From Ostrinia nubilalis (taxonomy: Eukaryota > Arthropoda > Insecta > Lepidoptera > Crambidae): DNA of 64,000 nt. Below the pieces are notes generated by a model. That model saw nothing but the letters and a program-made list of their open reading frames with translations. It had not been told where the DNA came from and searched no databases. The translations under genes and the position numbers were made by a program. How positions within the stretch are numbered: position 1 is the stretch's first letter; the number at the start of each line of letters is the position of its first letter. The DNA lies in contig NC_087114.1 in the NCBI RefSeq assembly GCF_963855985.1, forward strand, positions 1,141,001-1,205,000, given 5' to 3'. Positions 43,152 to 55,569 of this stretch are shown one piece after another.

Positions 43152-43548
43152 CGTAGTCCCCAAGGGCAGTGCCAGATACCAGTCTTTTACAAACATCCTT
43201 CTGCGTATCATTTGACCTCTAATACCAAGGTGTAGGGTGCACTGTGGTGTGTTTCTGGAGTAGCACGTTATGCATGGACCAAGGGCATCGTCAGTCTTTT
43301 CTTTTACAAACATACTTCTGCATCTCATTTTTGACCTTTAATACCAAGGTGTAGGGTGTACTGTGGCATGATTCTGGAGTAACACGTTATGCGTGGAGCC
43401 AAGGGCATCGTCAGTCTTTTCTTTTACAAACATAATATTATTATATCTGCGTATCACTTGACCTCTAATACCAAGGTGTAGGGTGCACTGTGGCGTGTTT
43501 CTGGTGTAGCATATTATGCGTAGAGCCAAGGGCATAGTACCAGTGACC
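43152..43548. repeat. Tandem repeat, about 119-bp unit, three copies
   Basis: Units share 'tcttttacaaacat', 'taataccaaggtgtagggtg' and 'gagccaagggcatcgtc'. The third has a small insertion (aatattattat). Minus-strand open frames across it are a by-product. Confidence 0.8.
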
Positions 43549-43808
43549 CCAATGCTCGGACCGGTCGGTGGGCCAGTCGGGCAGGGCTTAAGGGCAAGAT
43601 TCTTAGTTTGGCAATGCATAGATGCAAGAAATATACATTTAAATGACAATCAAGTAGGTTACATTTTGTAAACATTATTAAAATTGTCTAAAAAAAAAGT
43701 TCAGTGAAACGTGTAATTTTGTTAGAAAAATAATTATATTCTCAATTATCAATAATTTCAGGCAGTTTATTGAACTATTTTAGTATTTACAGTCATATTA
43801 TAGGTAAC

Positions 43809-43868
43809 TACACCTTGAAAAATTACAGTACCTAGTTTTCACTAGGTACTGTAATTTTTCAAGGTGTA
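43809..43868. repeat. Perfect 60-bp hairpin
   Basis: Arms of 28 bases (tacaccttgaaaaattacag + tacctagt) are perfectly inverted around a 4-base loop tttc. It is too perfect and too short-looped for a typical animal pre-miRNA; more likely a minimal MITE. Confidence 0.75.
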
Positions 43869-44640
43869 TATGCAAAAAAAATTGGTTTACATGGATTAAG
43901 TCTTATTGTTTTCAGTCTTGAACACTTGATGTAGAAAATCCAGTAAACATGTTATATGAGAGTAACCAGAAAATACCTACTACATCACAAGTATCATTTA
44001 AAATAAAATAGATGACGGAGATGAGAAACATACAAAAAACAAACTCACCCAAATTGAAACCTACCCCTTTTTTGAAGATGGTTAAAACCACAGATATGGG
44101 TTAAAACCGAAACTACTCAGCCTGTTGATAATAATCTTCTGGCAGTAAACACTACTTCTAAAACTTATAGTATAAAGAAGGTAAGTACTTAGATAAATTA
44201 TTTTCTTAACTTTCTCTCAAGCACATACTGTGACCTTGCCCTTAACCGCCATCTTTTATAACAAGTATAATTAACTACAGTAGGTTAGGTGCGTGTTAGA
44301 ATGTTCAAAGATAAGATTTGACAGCTATCATGGCGAGGATCTTAATAATCTTGTTAGTTAATTACTTTAATTTGTAATTTACGACTCTACATATTTTTTT
44401 ATTTATCTCAAAAAGTAATTTAGTTCCTTAAAACTTACTGTCATGATTTTCCAGAGTTAAAAAGATTTAAGATTAAGAATACTAAAGTTGACTGCGTAGA
44501 ATGCTAACGAAAAACTAAACTGCAGCTGCGTAAAAATAATTTCAAAAATTGTAATTTTGTGCTACATTTTTCTTTACTGCTCCTCCCCTATTGACTATAG
44601 AGTGATGTTGTATAGCTTAAATTTTTCCTCGATAAATGGG
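43869..44640. other. No gene or repeat recognised
   Basis: AT-rich sequence within the presumed long intron. Confidence 0.4.
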
Positions 44641-44644
44641 CTAT

Positions 44645-44950
44645 CCAACACAAAAATATTTTTTTAAAGCGGACCAGTAGTTCTTGAGATTAGCTCGTTC
44701 AAGTATACAAACAAACTCTTCAGCTTTATAATATTAAAGTATAGACTAGCGGCCGCCCGCGACTTCGTACGCGTGGATCCCGTTTTACCCCCTTAGGGAT
44801 AGAGTTTCGTAAAATCCTTTCTTAGCGGATGCCTACATCATAACATCTACCTGCATGCCAAATTTCAGCCCGATCTGTCCAGTGGTTTGGGCTGTGCGTT
44901 GATAGATCACTATGTCAGTCAGTCAGTCACCTTTGAGTTAATTTAGAAAA
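44645..44950. repeat. Repeat ends 'gaagagtttgtttg' (-) and 'gcccgcgacttcgtacgcgtgg' (+)
   Basis: 44645-44735 is an inverse of the 15625 repeat. 44738-44945 is a family C-related element ending gtcagtcagtcagtcacctt; a reverse copy lies at 55078-55225. Confidence 0.6.
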
Positions 44951-45204
44951 GATAGGTTTACTTCTTAAATCTCTCTTAACAGTGGCTTATATGCCCGTTA
45001 TTTCATTGCAGTAACTAGTTCGTATAACATTCTACGTAACAATGAGTTTAAGATGGATTCCCATGGTCATTATGATATACCTAGTAGCTGTTATAAAAAT
45101 GTTGACTCTATGTATAACTGGATTAGTGAAGTGTTTTTGGTAGCACTTTGTTACAATAAAAACATAATCATCCTTCTAGGGCAGTCGGGTAAAAGGCTTC
45201 CACT

Positions 45205-45360
45205 ACACAGGGTGGAAACGATAAGTGATCTCACTCGATTATTTCTAAATTATACAAGATATCAAAAAACTGCTTACTGATCCTGAAAGTGGTATCAATA
45301 ATAGGTTACAGAATAAACTGGATCTTTCTGAAAATGCAATGTTTCCAGCTTCCATAAGGG
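45205..45360 (+). repeat. 'acagggtggaaacgat' element (copy 3)
   Basis: Starts acacagggtggaaacgataa, ends atgtttccagcttccataa. Compared with 15735-15920 it lacks the 'gcttcacgagctctttcaaa' block. Confidence 0.65.
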
Positions 45361-45769
45361 AGTGTAAAAAATTCTCAATTTTTATAAACTTATTAATTTG
45401 TTCATCATATTAATAGGTATTCTACTTGATTGCTAGATTATATTGGCGGGGAATATGAAGTTACCTTAGGACTAACTTTTATTAAATTAAAATGGATTCC
45501 CATTGTTAATAATGAGTGCAATAGTCTTTTCAATTCACACCCTATTATCTTTTACATAAGTTTAATTTTCTGCCTTATTTAGCCCTTTTTCATTATAGTT
45601 TATTCTTTTCTCACAATGCTTTTACATTATTAATTTTCCCCATAAAGGTAAAAACTTGATTGAGATTAATAATGTGGTTGTTTAAAATAATGTGATCACT
45701 GAGTAATAAGAAAGGTAAGTGAAGCGTCATTTTTAGCACTTTTCTTTTATTTTCTAAAGTATTGACTAA

Positions 45770-46055
45770 ATATTATGTGAAACCCATTTCACCCTCTTAG
45801 GGGTGGAGTTTTGTAAAATCCCGTCTTAGTGAGCACCTAGCGTTCTAAAAGGAACTCTCATGCAAAATTTGTGAGAGCTAGACAAAATTTCTTAGTAAGC
45901 ACCTAGCGTTCTAAAATAGTGTCTGAGTTTCTTGCGCTGCTTCTTTTCAGCACTGGCCCATTTATTGTCCCGAAGCAGTGGTAGGGTTAATATTGGGACG
46001 TGTAAAAGTGCTTTTTAAAAGCCTATTTGCAAAAATAAATGAGTTTTATGAGAGA
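45770..46055. repeat. Retroelement-like fragments
   Basis: 45780-45900 (aggggtggagttttgtaaaa ... gtgagcacctagcgttctaa) recurs partly at 55220-55320. 45910-46055 is a reverse 'cttcgggacaa' repeat. Confidence 0.5.
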
Positions 46056-46630
46056 GTTTTTTTTTTATGAGACCTGTAGTTTCTGAGATTTCGTGATGAG
46101 TGTGTGAGTCAGTGACCTTTCGCTTTTTATAGATAGATAAATAAAATAACTTGAAAAAATCGAACTGCTTAAGGCGGGAATTCGCTTTTATGTATGGCTT
46201 ATTACACTTACCTATATGAAGCCATAACGAAAAAAAAGTTATTATAATAATTTGACGATTGCTATAATTTTTAAAAGCCCGCATAGCAAAAGTGAAACGC
46301 GTGCGTTCGTTGAAAGTAAATTCGAATGACGACGCACATTAAAACTAATTAAATTATTATAATTTGTATAATGTTTAGCAGAAAAACTGTGCGTTATATT
46401 CGTGTGGAAACGGTTCCGTAAATCAAATCAAATCATTTATTCAGTGAATTAATAAGTAAGACTTAAGTAGCTAGGTAATCATTTAGTCATTGAAAGCTCT
46501 CAGGCGGTTTTTCCGACTCTTCCAAGAACGTTTTATTTCAACCAATTTACGAAAAACCTTGACAATTTATTCACCTAATCTATTATGATATCTGAGCCTA
46601 AATCTATTGGTGCAGTTTGCATCAAAATCC
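46056..46630. other. No gene recognised
   Basis: AT-rich, no repeat family identified. Confidence 0.4.
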
Positions 46631-46635
46631 GTTCA

Positions 46636-46965
46636 AGCAGTTTTTTTTATTCACTACGAGGAAGCTCTTGGCCTGTATCTCACCTGATGGTAAGTGATGA
46701 TCAGGCCGAAGGTGGAAGCGAGCTTCTCCCGGAATCCTCAACCACGGAGGAACTGGCTATCTTACCTCTAACTGCCGGAACACAACAATGCTGTTAACAT
46801 TGCTGTTATGGCGACAGACTTAGGTAAGATGGTGGTAGCTAGCCAGGCGGACTTAGAACAAGCCCTACCACCAACCAAACCGAACAGAAAAATCTGCCCC
46901 CACAGGGTATCGAACCCGGGACCTCTGCGTCTGAAGCAGGTGGTCTTACCACTAGACCACAGACT
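46636..46965 (-). mobile_element. tRNA-derived SINE, full-length (copy 1)
   Basis: The minus strand starts with a tRNA-like head (tggtctagtggtaagacc as A-box region; gggttcgataccc as B box), runs through a body with ttggttggtggtagggc and gccagttcctccgtggttg, and ends gagcttcctcgtagtgaataaa. Second full copy at 58565-58893; at least four 3' fragments elsewhere. Confidence 0.8.
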
Positions 46966-47329
46966 GAGGGGGTTAGTTTTTGAGATTAGACGGGAACTTT
47001 AAACGGTAGGTGATATACCTCTATGTAGAGGCACTCGGCATGGGGCACACTGCAAACCATCTTCGTGTGATGTCCATTTAAATGTTTCTTTTTAATATAA
47101 AAGAGAGACGATCTTTTTGCTTTAAACATTAAAAAATGGCGACCACAGATTCGCCACAGCATTCCCCAACTAGTTTATGGTCTATGACACATTTTGGGAC
47201 TTGTTTTTGGCGGGTTCAACGCCTCCAACGGTTATGTGGAAACCGATTAAATATGCTAATGTTAAATAGTTAACTACCAGTTTGGGCAACGGTAATAAGT
47301 AATAACCGAATGGGAAAGGGATTGTGATG

Positions 47330-47500
47330 GTGAGCTGTGCCCCGCGGTGTTACCCGCGGTAAAACGTAGCCTATGTGTTAATCCAGGGTTTAAGCTAACT
47401 CCATACCAAATTTTATTAAAATAGCTGCAGCCGTTTAGACGTGAAGAAGTAATAAACACACACTCACAATCTTTCGCCTTTATAATATTAGTGTGATATC
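47330..47500 (+). repeat. Family C-related fragment
   Basis: cgcggtgttacccgcggtaa to ttcgcctttataatattagt; old copy. Confidence 0.5.
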
Positions 47501-47689
47501 TTAGACGAGAGCATTTCTATGTAATGTAATGTTCTTATGAATAGTAAAATACAGGTAAAATGTTCGTCAAAAGGTGAACACTAGAACATCTTTCATAGAG
47601 TGCGCCCGATGTTCTGCGAATAAATGATTTAGGGCCTAGAGTCAAGTCTTATGTCTATGATTAATCATACTTAAGCTTCTTCTTCTTTT

Positions 47690-47910
47690 CGTGTCGACAA
47701 CAAACCTACACAGTGTTAGCCCAAAACTTCGCCTCAAGAGTGGCGCTGGCGTTGTCAATAGCACTCATCAAATTCTCCTGAGTGCAGTTGCTTGGGCACT
47801 CAGGGCACGACATCAGGTGCTTCATCGACTGGGGAACAAAACCGCACCTGCACTCCATGTTTTAGCCATCCAAGAATCCCCACCGACCAGATTGTCCATA
47901 ATACGGCCAA
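47690..47910 (-). pseudogene. Non-LTR retrotransposon ORF end (zinc-knuckle-like tail)
   Basis: The minus-strand frame MECRCGFVPQSMKHLMSCPE, CPSNCTQENLMSAIDNASAT, LEAKFWANTV ends in TAG (complement of 47706-47708). The spaced Cys/His pattern (CxC..H....CxxC...C) is typical of the extreme C-terminus of insect non-LTR polyproteins. It is followed by gtttgttgtcgacacgaaaa. The RT domain is missing. Confidence 0.65.
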
Positions 47911-48924
47911 CCTGCTTAAGCTTAAATACTTAAGCTGTAACATTATTAAGTTTTTAAGCTACAAGGCTGCTTTTCCACAGCTGTAGCAACACAGCGGAAA
48001 CGCCAAACTATTTTATTTGTACTAATGTTGCCAGCGACAAATTTTTATTGCCGTGTTTGAAAAAGCTATCTTCGGCTGCCGAAATATTTTTATCCGTATT
48101 TGGCTATTTCCTATCTTGGCAGCCATAGTAAAAAAATCAGTGGTGTAGCCTGCCTCAGACGGGCCGTATCAAAATGTCAATTAAAAGACTAACCCTGGAC
48201 TATTGGCACTTTTTAATCCAACAATATCAACAATCTCAACCTTACATTACACAATAAACACCTAGCGTGCTAAATCTGTCCCACATAACTTTTTCTTTCG
48301 ACAGACCCTTATCGCATCCGCGAGTAACGGTGCGCGCGCGCCGTCTGCCCTACATACTTACTATGTACTGGAGACAGGTGGCTACGCTACTTCTTAACGA
48401 TTGCGACGCGTGAAGTCTTCACTTGGAGTTACTTACTAGCTTTTATCCGCGACTTTGCTCGCTTCTTTATCTTTACATACAGTCTGTAGTCTGTACCCTT
48501 AGGTCTTTCACAACGGATTTCAATGCGGTGTGCAATTTCGTCTACTTCTACTGGGGACAGAGCCTGGCTACAGACTCTACAGGTACTTAACGAGTAGAGT
48601 CATTAATTAAATTAATTGACTAGCATTTGCCCGCGACTTTGTCTATCAAAAAAAGACGCGCGTGTCCTGTCTAAAATTAGGCACAGATACTATCCTGTTT
48701 TACACTGGGTCTCAAACTGTATCTATTCTGCTTCTTCTTCATCGCTTCTTGGCAGACTGGTCGTGGTCTTCACACTTGGTTTGGTGGCATGCTTCACAAT
48801 CCGTCGTTATATAATTTTCTACCGTATTTATTTCTTATGTATTCGTGGACAGCTTTAGGTACCTATCTATACCATCATCTAAATAAGTGGAAAAGGTAAT
48901 CTTTTGCCTGTTTTCTTCTGGTCA

Positions 48925-49045
48925 TAAAGGTAACAGGAAGGTGCTAGACGCAGGCCGCTACCAACCGGGCAACATGGAAAGCATTGGGGGAGGCCTATGT
49001 TCAGCAGTGGACGTCCTATGGCTGAGATGATGATGATGATAAAGG
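48925..49045 (+). pseudogene. RTE-like LINE tail (family T), short
   Basis: ggtaacaggaaggtgctaga to gtcctatggctgagatgatg, with (gat)n end. Confidence 0.8.
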
Positions 49046-49690
49046 ACATTGTCAGAAACCGCCTAAAAAACCGCCCAAAAACATTAACCCATCATAATTA
49101 TTTTCTATTTTTTTTAATACATTAAGCACCCTTTCATTCTAATGGACACTTAAGCATTGAAAAATTAAATAAATAAGTCTTTTAACGTTTATTCTATAAT
49201 ACTATTACAACTTCCGGACGTTTTGGTGCGTGGCATGGTCTAAAACCTATCAAGTTCCATAATTTTTGCCGATAAAATCTGTACGAGGCATTACCGTACT
49301 TTATTGCTGGGAGTCCATGTATAGTGATGTTCCTGCGGCCATCATAGACAATAAAATATCGATTTTGAAAATAAAATAAATCGATTAAACTGCTTTGAAG
49401 ACTAGATTTGCGTTAAAAGCTAAAAAGATATTGACAGTTTGACACTATTACAAGAAGATATCTAAAGTGTCCAACTGGTCGAAGGTCGTAAATAAAATAA
49501 AAATAATTAGGACCATAAACTGATATTCATGGTATCATAACTGTAAAAGTGTCAGAATCCGATGTTGAATCCAATGCCAGTTGAAGTGTGAGAAACATAT
49601 ATATTTTTTTTTATGTGACAGGAGGCAAATGAGCAGACGGATCACCTGATATCAACCTAGTATAGTTGCCAGTCTCTCATAATCTATGCC
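49046..49690. other. No gene recognised
   Basis: AT-rich; a fragment at 49605-49680 ('aggaggcaaatgagcagacg') looks like part of a dispersed repeat but has no second copy here. Confidence 0.4.
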
Positions 49691-49872
49691 AATGAGGGTT
49701 TTCGCGATTGAAAAATCCGCCAGATGGCAATACGTAGACGTGAGGTCCAAATGCTGCATGATTGGTTATTTTTGACATGACATTGACAGATATCCACCAA
49801 TCATGCAGCATTTGGACCTCGCGTCTACGTATTGCCATCTCGCGGATTTTTCAATCGCGAAAACCCTCATTC
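49691..49872. mobile_element. Near-perfect palindromic MITE 'atgagggttttcgcgattga'
   Basis: Arms of about 80 bases are inverted (gccagatggcaatacgtaga ... tctacgtattgccatctcgc) around a 20-base centre with tgacatgacattgaca. The ATGAGGG end resembles the element at 62838-63052. Confidence 0.85.
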
Positions 49873-51029
49873 ATAGCACATGTATAATAATAGACCAAAT
49901 GAACTTTTATAGATTGTGAAAGAGAAGATAAAGATTTTATTATTTTATTAAAATCTTGCCACGAGGTAGTTTTTCAGTAGAAACCAGGATTGGATAATCG
50001 CTACAGGCAAGTATCAGAACATTTTATAAATATTTTTAATCGATTATATCCATGTGAATCGTTTTAATAAATTGTCATTTTACTTTTTCAATTAAAACTT
50101 TTTCAATCCCTAGTCTTGTCAAACTGTCATAATGTCAACAAATTATAAATGTCACGTCAGTTGACTCAATTTCAGTCTTCTGTGCGTTTATTGTATTTTT
50201 ATTTCAATGAAATAGTGCTAAAGGGTTAGTACTAAAACTGAAAGCCTTTTTTCAGAAAGAAAACCAATGTGGTGCCCTTATTATTCATGCTGTTTGAAAG
50301 TTACAAGTCAGTGATACAGAGTTGCCGACATTATAACTCCGTAGTGATACCATACCAAAGAAGAAGTTTTCCTAAACACTTGTGTTGTTTTTATATGTGA
50401 TCGAATAAAAAGGATTAATTCTACTGCTCAAATGGAATAACTTATCCCAAGAGACCGAATATAAAAAAAACCTCTCCATAGAAATTATCACCATCACGAG
50501 GATGTGAATTTTTTTGAGAATTTGATATTGGTCCTGTAAGAAAAGTAGTTGTATTTCAGTAGTAGAATCAACCCTTCTTGTTTCATCAGCAAGAGTAACT
50601 ATAAAAACGCCCTGTAGGTAGGTATTATTAAGCTGAAGAGTTTGTTTAGTGTCAAAGACTGTCACACAGTGTAACTTAAATTGGCATATTATGATAATGA
50701 ACATAAAAACTTAAATAAATATTTATGTTAATATTTTTTCTATTTATTTATTTTCCCAAAGCTTCACAGTGACAGCTGAAACAGCAATACTGTTAACAAA
50801 ACAGTAAAACTAAACTTGGAACAAACTGTTACAAATATGAGGGGTTTAATATTTTACAAATTAAAATAAAACCGCATGTTGCTTTACTTTCTCGTATAGG
50901 TAATAAATGTAATTAATGGCTAGATTATTAATGTTACTTTGTTACCCTCAATAGTGAGGAAATCTTATAAAATGGTAACCCTGATTTTTATTGTCATTCA
51001 AGTGCTCTTTCTTCGCATAGGCTTCTGTG
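49873..51029. other. No gene recognised
   Basis: AT-rich presumed intronic DNA. A 110-codon minus frame at 50372-50704 shows no recognisable domain and is not called. Confidence 0.4.
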
Positions 51030-51147
51030 ATTTGGCCAAGGGCCACACACATTGCGATAACATTATGCGACATTGATTTGACAGCAGCGGAGTGAAGTCT
51101 TGCGACTATGCAAGATGATACCCTGTAATCGTAGCGCATACAGACAT

Positions 51148-51385
51148 AGACTGGGCGGGGCACATAGCTCGTAGAGCTGATGGCCGCTGGGGCAGGAAAG
51201 TTCTTGAGTGGCGACCACGAGCCGAAAGACGTAGCGTGGGCAGGCCTCCCACTAGGTGGACCGACGATCTGGTGAAGGTCGCGGGAGGTGCCTGTATGCG
51301 AGCGGTGCAGGATCGGTCTTCGTGGAAATCCTTGGGGGAGGCCTTTGTCCAGCAGTGGACGTCTTTTCGGCTGAAACGAACGAAC
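51148..51385 (+). pseudogene. RTE-like LINE tail (family T) with (AACG)n end
   Basis: Encodes [20 protein letters not shown], [20 protein letters not shown] with a one-base slip near 51235, and SSWKSLGEAFVQQWTSFR. It ends gaaacgaacgaacgaacga, not (gat)n. Confidence 0.8.
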
Positions 51386-51587
51386 GAACGATACGTATTA
51401 CCACTATTTACCAGACATTACTATTTCTTGCATACTCGCCGGATTACACGTAGGAGCACGCGCGTAACAGCTTCGGCCTTGCATTATTATAAGATCTTGT
51501 TCCGCCCTTTTACGAACTTCCTCCGTGAGGATATCCCCGCCGAATTCTATGATGAACCTATCAAAAGTCATATTCTGCAATGTCAAC

Positions 51588-51735
51588 CCACCACAAGGTG
51601 GACCGACGACCTGATAAAGGTAGCGGGAAGGCGCTGGATGCAGGCCGCTACCAACCGTGCGATGTGGAAGTCATTGGGGGAGGCCTATGTTCAGTAGTGG
51701 ACGTCCTGTGGCTGAAATGATGATGATGATGAAGA
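51588..51735 (+). pseudogene. RTE-like LINE tail (family T)
   Basis: TRWTDDLIKVAGRRWMQAAT and [11 protein letters not shown], then a TAG, then ctgaaatgatgatgatgatg. Confidence 0.85.
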
Positions 51736-52167
51736 AATGAATGAAAATGACAAATCTTCGCACGTGTATAATACCGTGCCAAAGTAATCATATAATTTTG
51801 GCACCTTAATAACTATTGCCGTTTTTGTTGTAAAGATCATGCAGCGCTACTTGCGGATATTATTGGAAAGAAAACTATGTGGGCTCTAGATCTGAAGCCG
51901 CTTTAACGAACACGAAGTGCTCATACAATGCGGCGTATTTTCTTCCAGTCTTTAGTCAGGACTTTAGTCGAATTAAAACCCCGGTTGAACGTGATATAGC
52001 CGCACTAGAATACGATGCTTTTTTGCATAATCGCAAGACTTCGTTCCGGTGTCGACCGAATGTTATCATGATGTATGTGGCCCAGGGGTTACCGTAGCCG
52101 CTAAGGTTTGAAACTTCTTGCTTAAAATATTGTAGTCTTTGGCATAGACTACGATGGTAGTCATGGA

Positions 52168-52497
52168 GATAGGAGTTTGTTATCTCGTGTCAGATGTAAA
52201 TGGTGAAAAGAAAACTCATGATTTGTGGTATTTTTATGTAATATGTAGGTATTTTATAAAAGTGGAACCCCGAGTGATCTCCAAAACCCATTCTATTATT
52301 ATATACGATTCGGCTTCGATATCTATAATACAATAGGAGTTTATTTCATGTGTCAGATGACAAGGGTGGAAACAACCTACGATTCATGTTGTTTATTTAC
52401 GTGCAATATGTGGGCATATTGTAAAAGTGGAATGCCGAGTTGTATTTCTAAAACTTGTTCTATTATTTTATACTATTTGGCTGCGACTCGGCGTGAC
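52168..52497. repeat. Direct duplication, two units of about 165 bp
   Basis: 'ataggagttt...tgtgtcagatg', 'atttatgtaatatgt', 'aaaagtggaa[ct]cccgagt' and 'ctattattttatac' recur in the same order in both units, with about a quarter of bases changed. Confidence 0.65.
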
Positions 52498-52499
52498 GA

Positions 52500-53395
52500 C
52501 AATACAAAACATTTTTCGCGAATCGGTGTTCATACATTCACACAATACATTAGACGCCATGTTGTCATAAACGACATATTATAAAATCGCTGTGATTTAA
52601 TATTCTTAATCATTAATTTTATGGCAAGTGTCCATCAGGAATCATTGTTCTTACACACAGAATCGTATTATTTCGCTTTCGGGTAGTAATATGTCAAAAT
52701 TGTTGGTTCTTTAGGCGAACAATGTATGGAGAACGAACATTGTCCTTTTTTTCTTCCGAGATTATTTCATTCAGCTCTCCCTCCTTTCTTGTGCATTTGT
52801 AGAGCGGACAGCTGTCTCTATACCATCAAAATAAGTTCAGTTGGAAAGGTCTAGTCTTTTAGTAATTCTCACAACTTCTAAGATTATAATTTCATTCACG
52901 TCTCGCCTTCAACCTCAAAACAAAACAAAAAATCATCACATCCGCATGACCCACAAATTATTACCAAACCCACAATCAAAGGTGGCAGGTAAATCCTATG
53001 CGTTTGTTTTGCAAGCGCCGGCGCAGCCACAGTTGCGCAATTGTTACGATTGTCATGCGGGCTCGCAGTGAAAAGAAAGTTGAGTCCTTGGGTCTTCCTA
53101 AAGCCATTAAACGTCATGAAACGTCATAAAAGTTTCGTCCGTTCGTTTTAATCAGGGTTGACTTTAACTTCTTTAGGATGGATTTTAACTGAAGAATAAG
53201 TTAGGCATCTAGTCCTTTCCCTCTAATCTAAACTTTCTGCGATTTCCTAAACGTATATAACTGTAGTTTTTATTCATTAAAAACGTTAAAACCAGACGGG
53301 AGGTTCCCTTGTTCGCGGGACCCTGGGTACGTAGGAAAAAGGGGACCTGGTTGAACCAAGGACATCCAAAGCTGGACAAAGGCTTCGCCAACCTA
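52500..53395. other. No gene recognised
   Basis: AT-rich, presumed intronic. No repeat family identified. Confidence 0.4.
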
Positions 53396-53759
53396 GTAAG
53401 AGTAATGAATTTTCTGCAAATAGGCTTTTAAAACGCTCTAACACGTCCCAGTATTATTTTAATCCTACAGAAAGTAAAGAAAGAAAGAAACAATATTTAT
53501 TTGACAACTAATAAGTACAAAATAAACAATGGAGAGAAAAAAAAAATTCTGTAAAAGAGGTCCCACTTAGTATCATCTTGACAGTTGACATTTTACTGCC
53601 AAGTGCCAAGACACTGGTTTTCAGTGGGTACCTTGTACGGCCACCACAGCTTCAGCTTCTCTTAAAAGAGTGCTGCAAAGAAGAGACGACGAAATTATGT
53701 ACCTAGGTGACTTTTTTCAGCCTCCTTTATTTATTTAACAAAATCTATAATAATCTTTC

Positions 53760-53953
53760 TAGGTATATAAATAAAAATGAATTGCTGTTCGTTAGTCTGA
53801 TTAAAACTCGAGAACGGCTGGGCCGATTGAGCTTTGGTTTTAAAATGTTTATCGTAGTCCAGGGTAGGTCTAAACGGTGAGCAAATAAGGAAAAATTGCG
53901 ATGGCTTATTTATTGCTTTTAAGGCGGAACAGAGTTCGCCGGGTCAGCTAGTA
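53760..53953 (+). repeat. Interspersed repeat ending 'cgccgggtcagctagta'
   Basis: tataaataaaaatgaattgc, ctcgagaacggctgggccga and cgccgggtcagctagta are in an order typical of a short lepidopteran repeat (from memory). A single copy here. Confidence 0.5.
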
Positions 53954-54680
53954 GGTAATAATTACATTGACGTAAGGACGTAAGCAGTTACATATTATTA
54001 TGCTCAGTATAGTCAATACATACAAATGTTTGTATTTTGCGGAGTTCGAAACCATCATCTCTGGCATATAAACCTATATGCAAACCATTAAGCTAGGCGG
54101 ATTTAAAGAGCTAATGATTGGTCATATTCGAATCATTACATAAACGACCGTGATAGCCGTCATCATCGGTTCACTTTGCATGAGTGGCTTACCCCCGATC
54201 TAGGACAGTGTGTTTACGTCATTCTGACTCATTCTGGTCAACGTGGTGAAACCGGGCACATCCGTTTTCTCAAGTAGTAAAGTGGTAGGTAGTTTGCGGC
54301 CTTGACATCAATAATGAAATTAGAATCTTATTCAGTTGAAAACGTCGTTTTAGAGACTTGAACCATCTTGAATTCATAAGACAAGATTTCATAGAGGCAT
54401 TTCATGGTAGAAATCACGTTAATTTAAACTACATGTATTATAATATTAGGAGACTAAATGAACTTTTTTTAAACATTTTATGCAATTTTTATGAGTTTGG
54501 AGACCAAGGAAAAGAGGTGGCTTTCCCCAATTTACCCGTGGTCCCTGTATGTCCATTACCGCACGGGTAATTTTTATTATCCATTCTGCGAATTTGCGAA
54601 GTCGCCATTTAGAATTTTCGACTAAAGGTTTTCATTTTCTATTGATAATATCATAGATCGATACTTAACTATAGTCAAAA
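53954..54680. other. No gene recognised
   Basis: AT-rich; a 70-codon frame at 54358-54570 has no recognisable feature. Confidence 0.4.
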
Positions 54681-54682
54681 TT

Positions 54683-54905
54683 CCAGGCCCACCACGGATA
54701 TAAGGGGGACGAGCTTTTCCCGTTGTGGGTAAAAAAAAATGATCTGTTACATACGATAATATAAGATTAATGGTAACTAATGTCGTAAGTTACCCCTGTA
54801 ATGGATCAAGTTCAACCCACCACCATGGGTAAAAGGGGTATGATCTTTCCCGTTATAGGTAAAAAATGATCTGTTACATACAATAATGTAAGTAGGCACA
54901 ATGTC
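54683..54905. repeat. Imperfect direct duplication, about 125-bp spacing
   Basis: 'cccaccac', 'tttcccgtt[gt][tg]', 'aaaaaatgatctgttacata' recur at 54690-54775 and 54815-54895. Confidence 0.55.
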
Positions 54906-55074
54906 ACCACAACAATACGTGGACAGTCCGTAAGCGCCCGCGCATTCCTTCGCGTGTCTAACGGGCCTGTGTTTGTCTATATGTAGTGTATTGGGGTCTC
55001 GGCTTCGATTCTCGGAGCGTGTTGAAGTGTTTTGTTTTGTTAATTGTTATGGTGTACAATCTAAATATACATAT

Positions 55075-55325
55075 ATAACTCAAAGGTGACTGACTGACTG
55101 TCTGACTGACATAGTGATCTATCAACGCACAGCCCCAACCACTGGACGGATCGGGCTGTAATATGGCATGCAGGTAGATGTTATGACGTAGGCATCCGCT
55201 AAGAAAGGCGTTAAGGTGCCCGTCTTAGTGAGCACCTACGTTCTAAAAGAAACCCCCAAGATTTGAGACTTCTAGCACTTGTAGTTTCTGAGATTTCGTG
55301 ATTAGTGAGTTAGTGACCTTTCGCT
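55075..55325 (-). repeat. Family C-related element, reverse copy
   Basis: aaggtgactgactgactgtc to cctaagaaaggcg matches 44780-44945 inverted; 55220-55320 continues with the 'gtgagcacctacgttctaaa' fragment. Confidence 0.6.
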
Positions 55326-55569
55326 TTTATAAGATATTCGTATAGATAGATGTTATCTTATGACGTATGTACAATTTAAAACAAAAATATAGTGCTTGAT
55401 GTTGTATTCTACAGATGTTTTGATGTAGGGATAAGTAGCGCCACGCCGCGCGCCGCCCGCGCCCGCCAACGGAGTTTTTAAAGTAAACCATCTCTACCTT
55501 TTGTTGCAAAAAACTTGAAATGTTGAAAATAGCTATTTCTCAAGTGAAGGATGTCTCAAGATACTTTAT

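Larger units (their letters stand above)
51030..52100. mobile_element. Degenerate TIR element invaded by two LINE tails
   Basis: 51038-51125 (ggccacacacattgcgataa, gaagtcttgcgactatgcaa) is inverted at about 52005-52085 (ttgcataatcgcaagacttc, ttatcatgatgtatgtggcc). Between these ends lie two family T tails, 51148-51385 (+) and 51588-51735 (+). No transposase frame remains. Confidence 0.55.

Noticed and set aside
43809..43868. Pre-miRNA
   Set aside because: Perfect 28-bp arms with a 4-base loop lack the usual mismatches and loop size; more like a MITE remnant.
46890..46965. Functional tRNA gene
   Set aside because: tRNA-like head of a SINE: it continues into the SINE body, has a second copy with the same body at 58565-58893, and its stems are imperfect.
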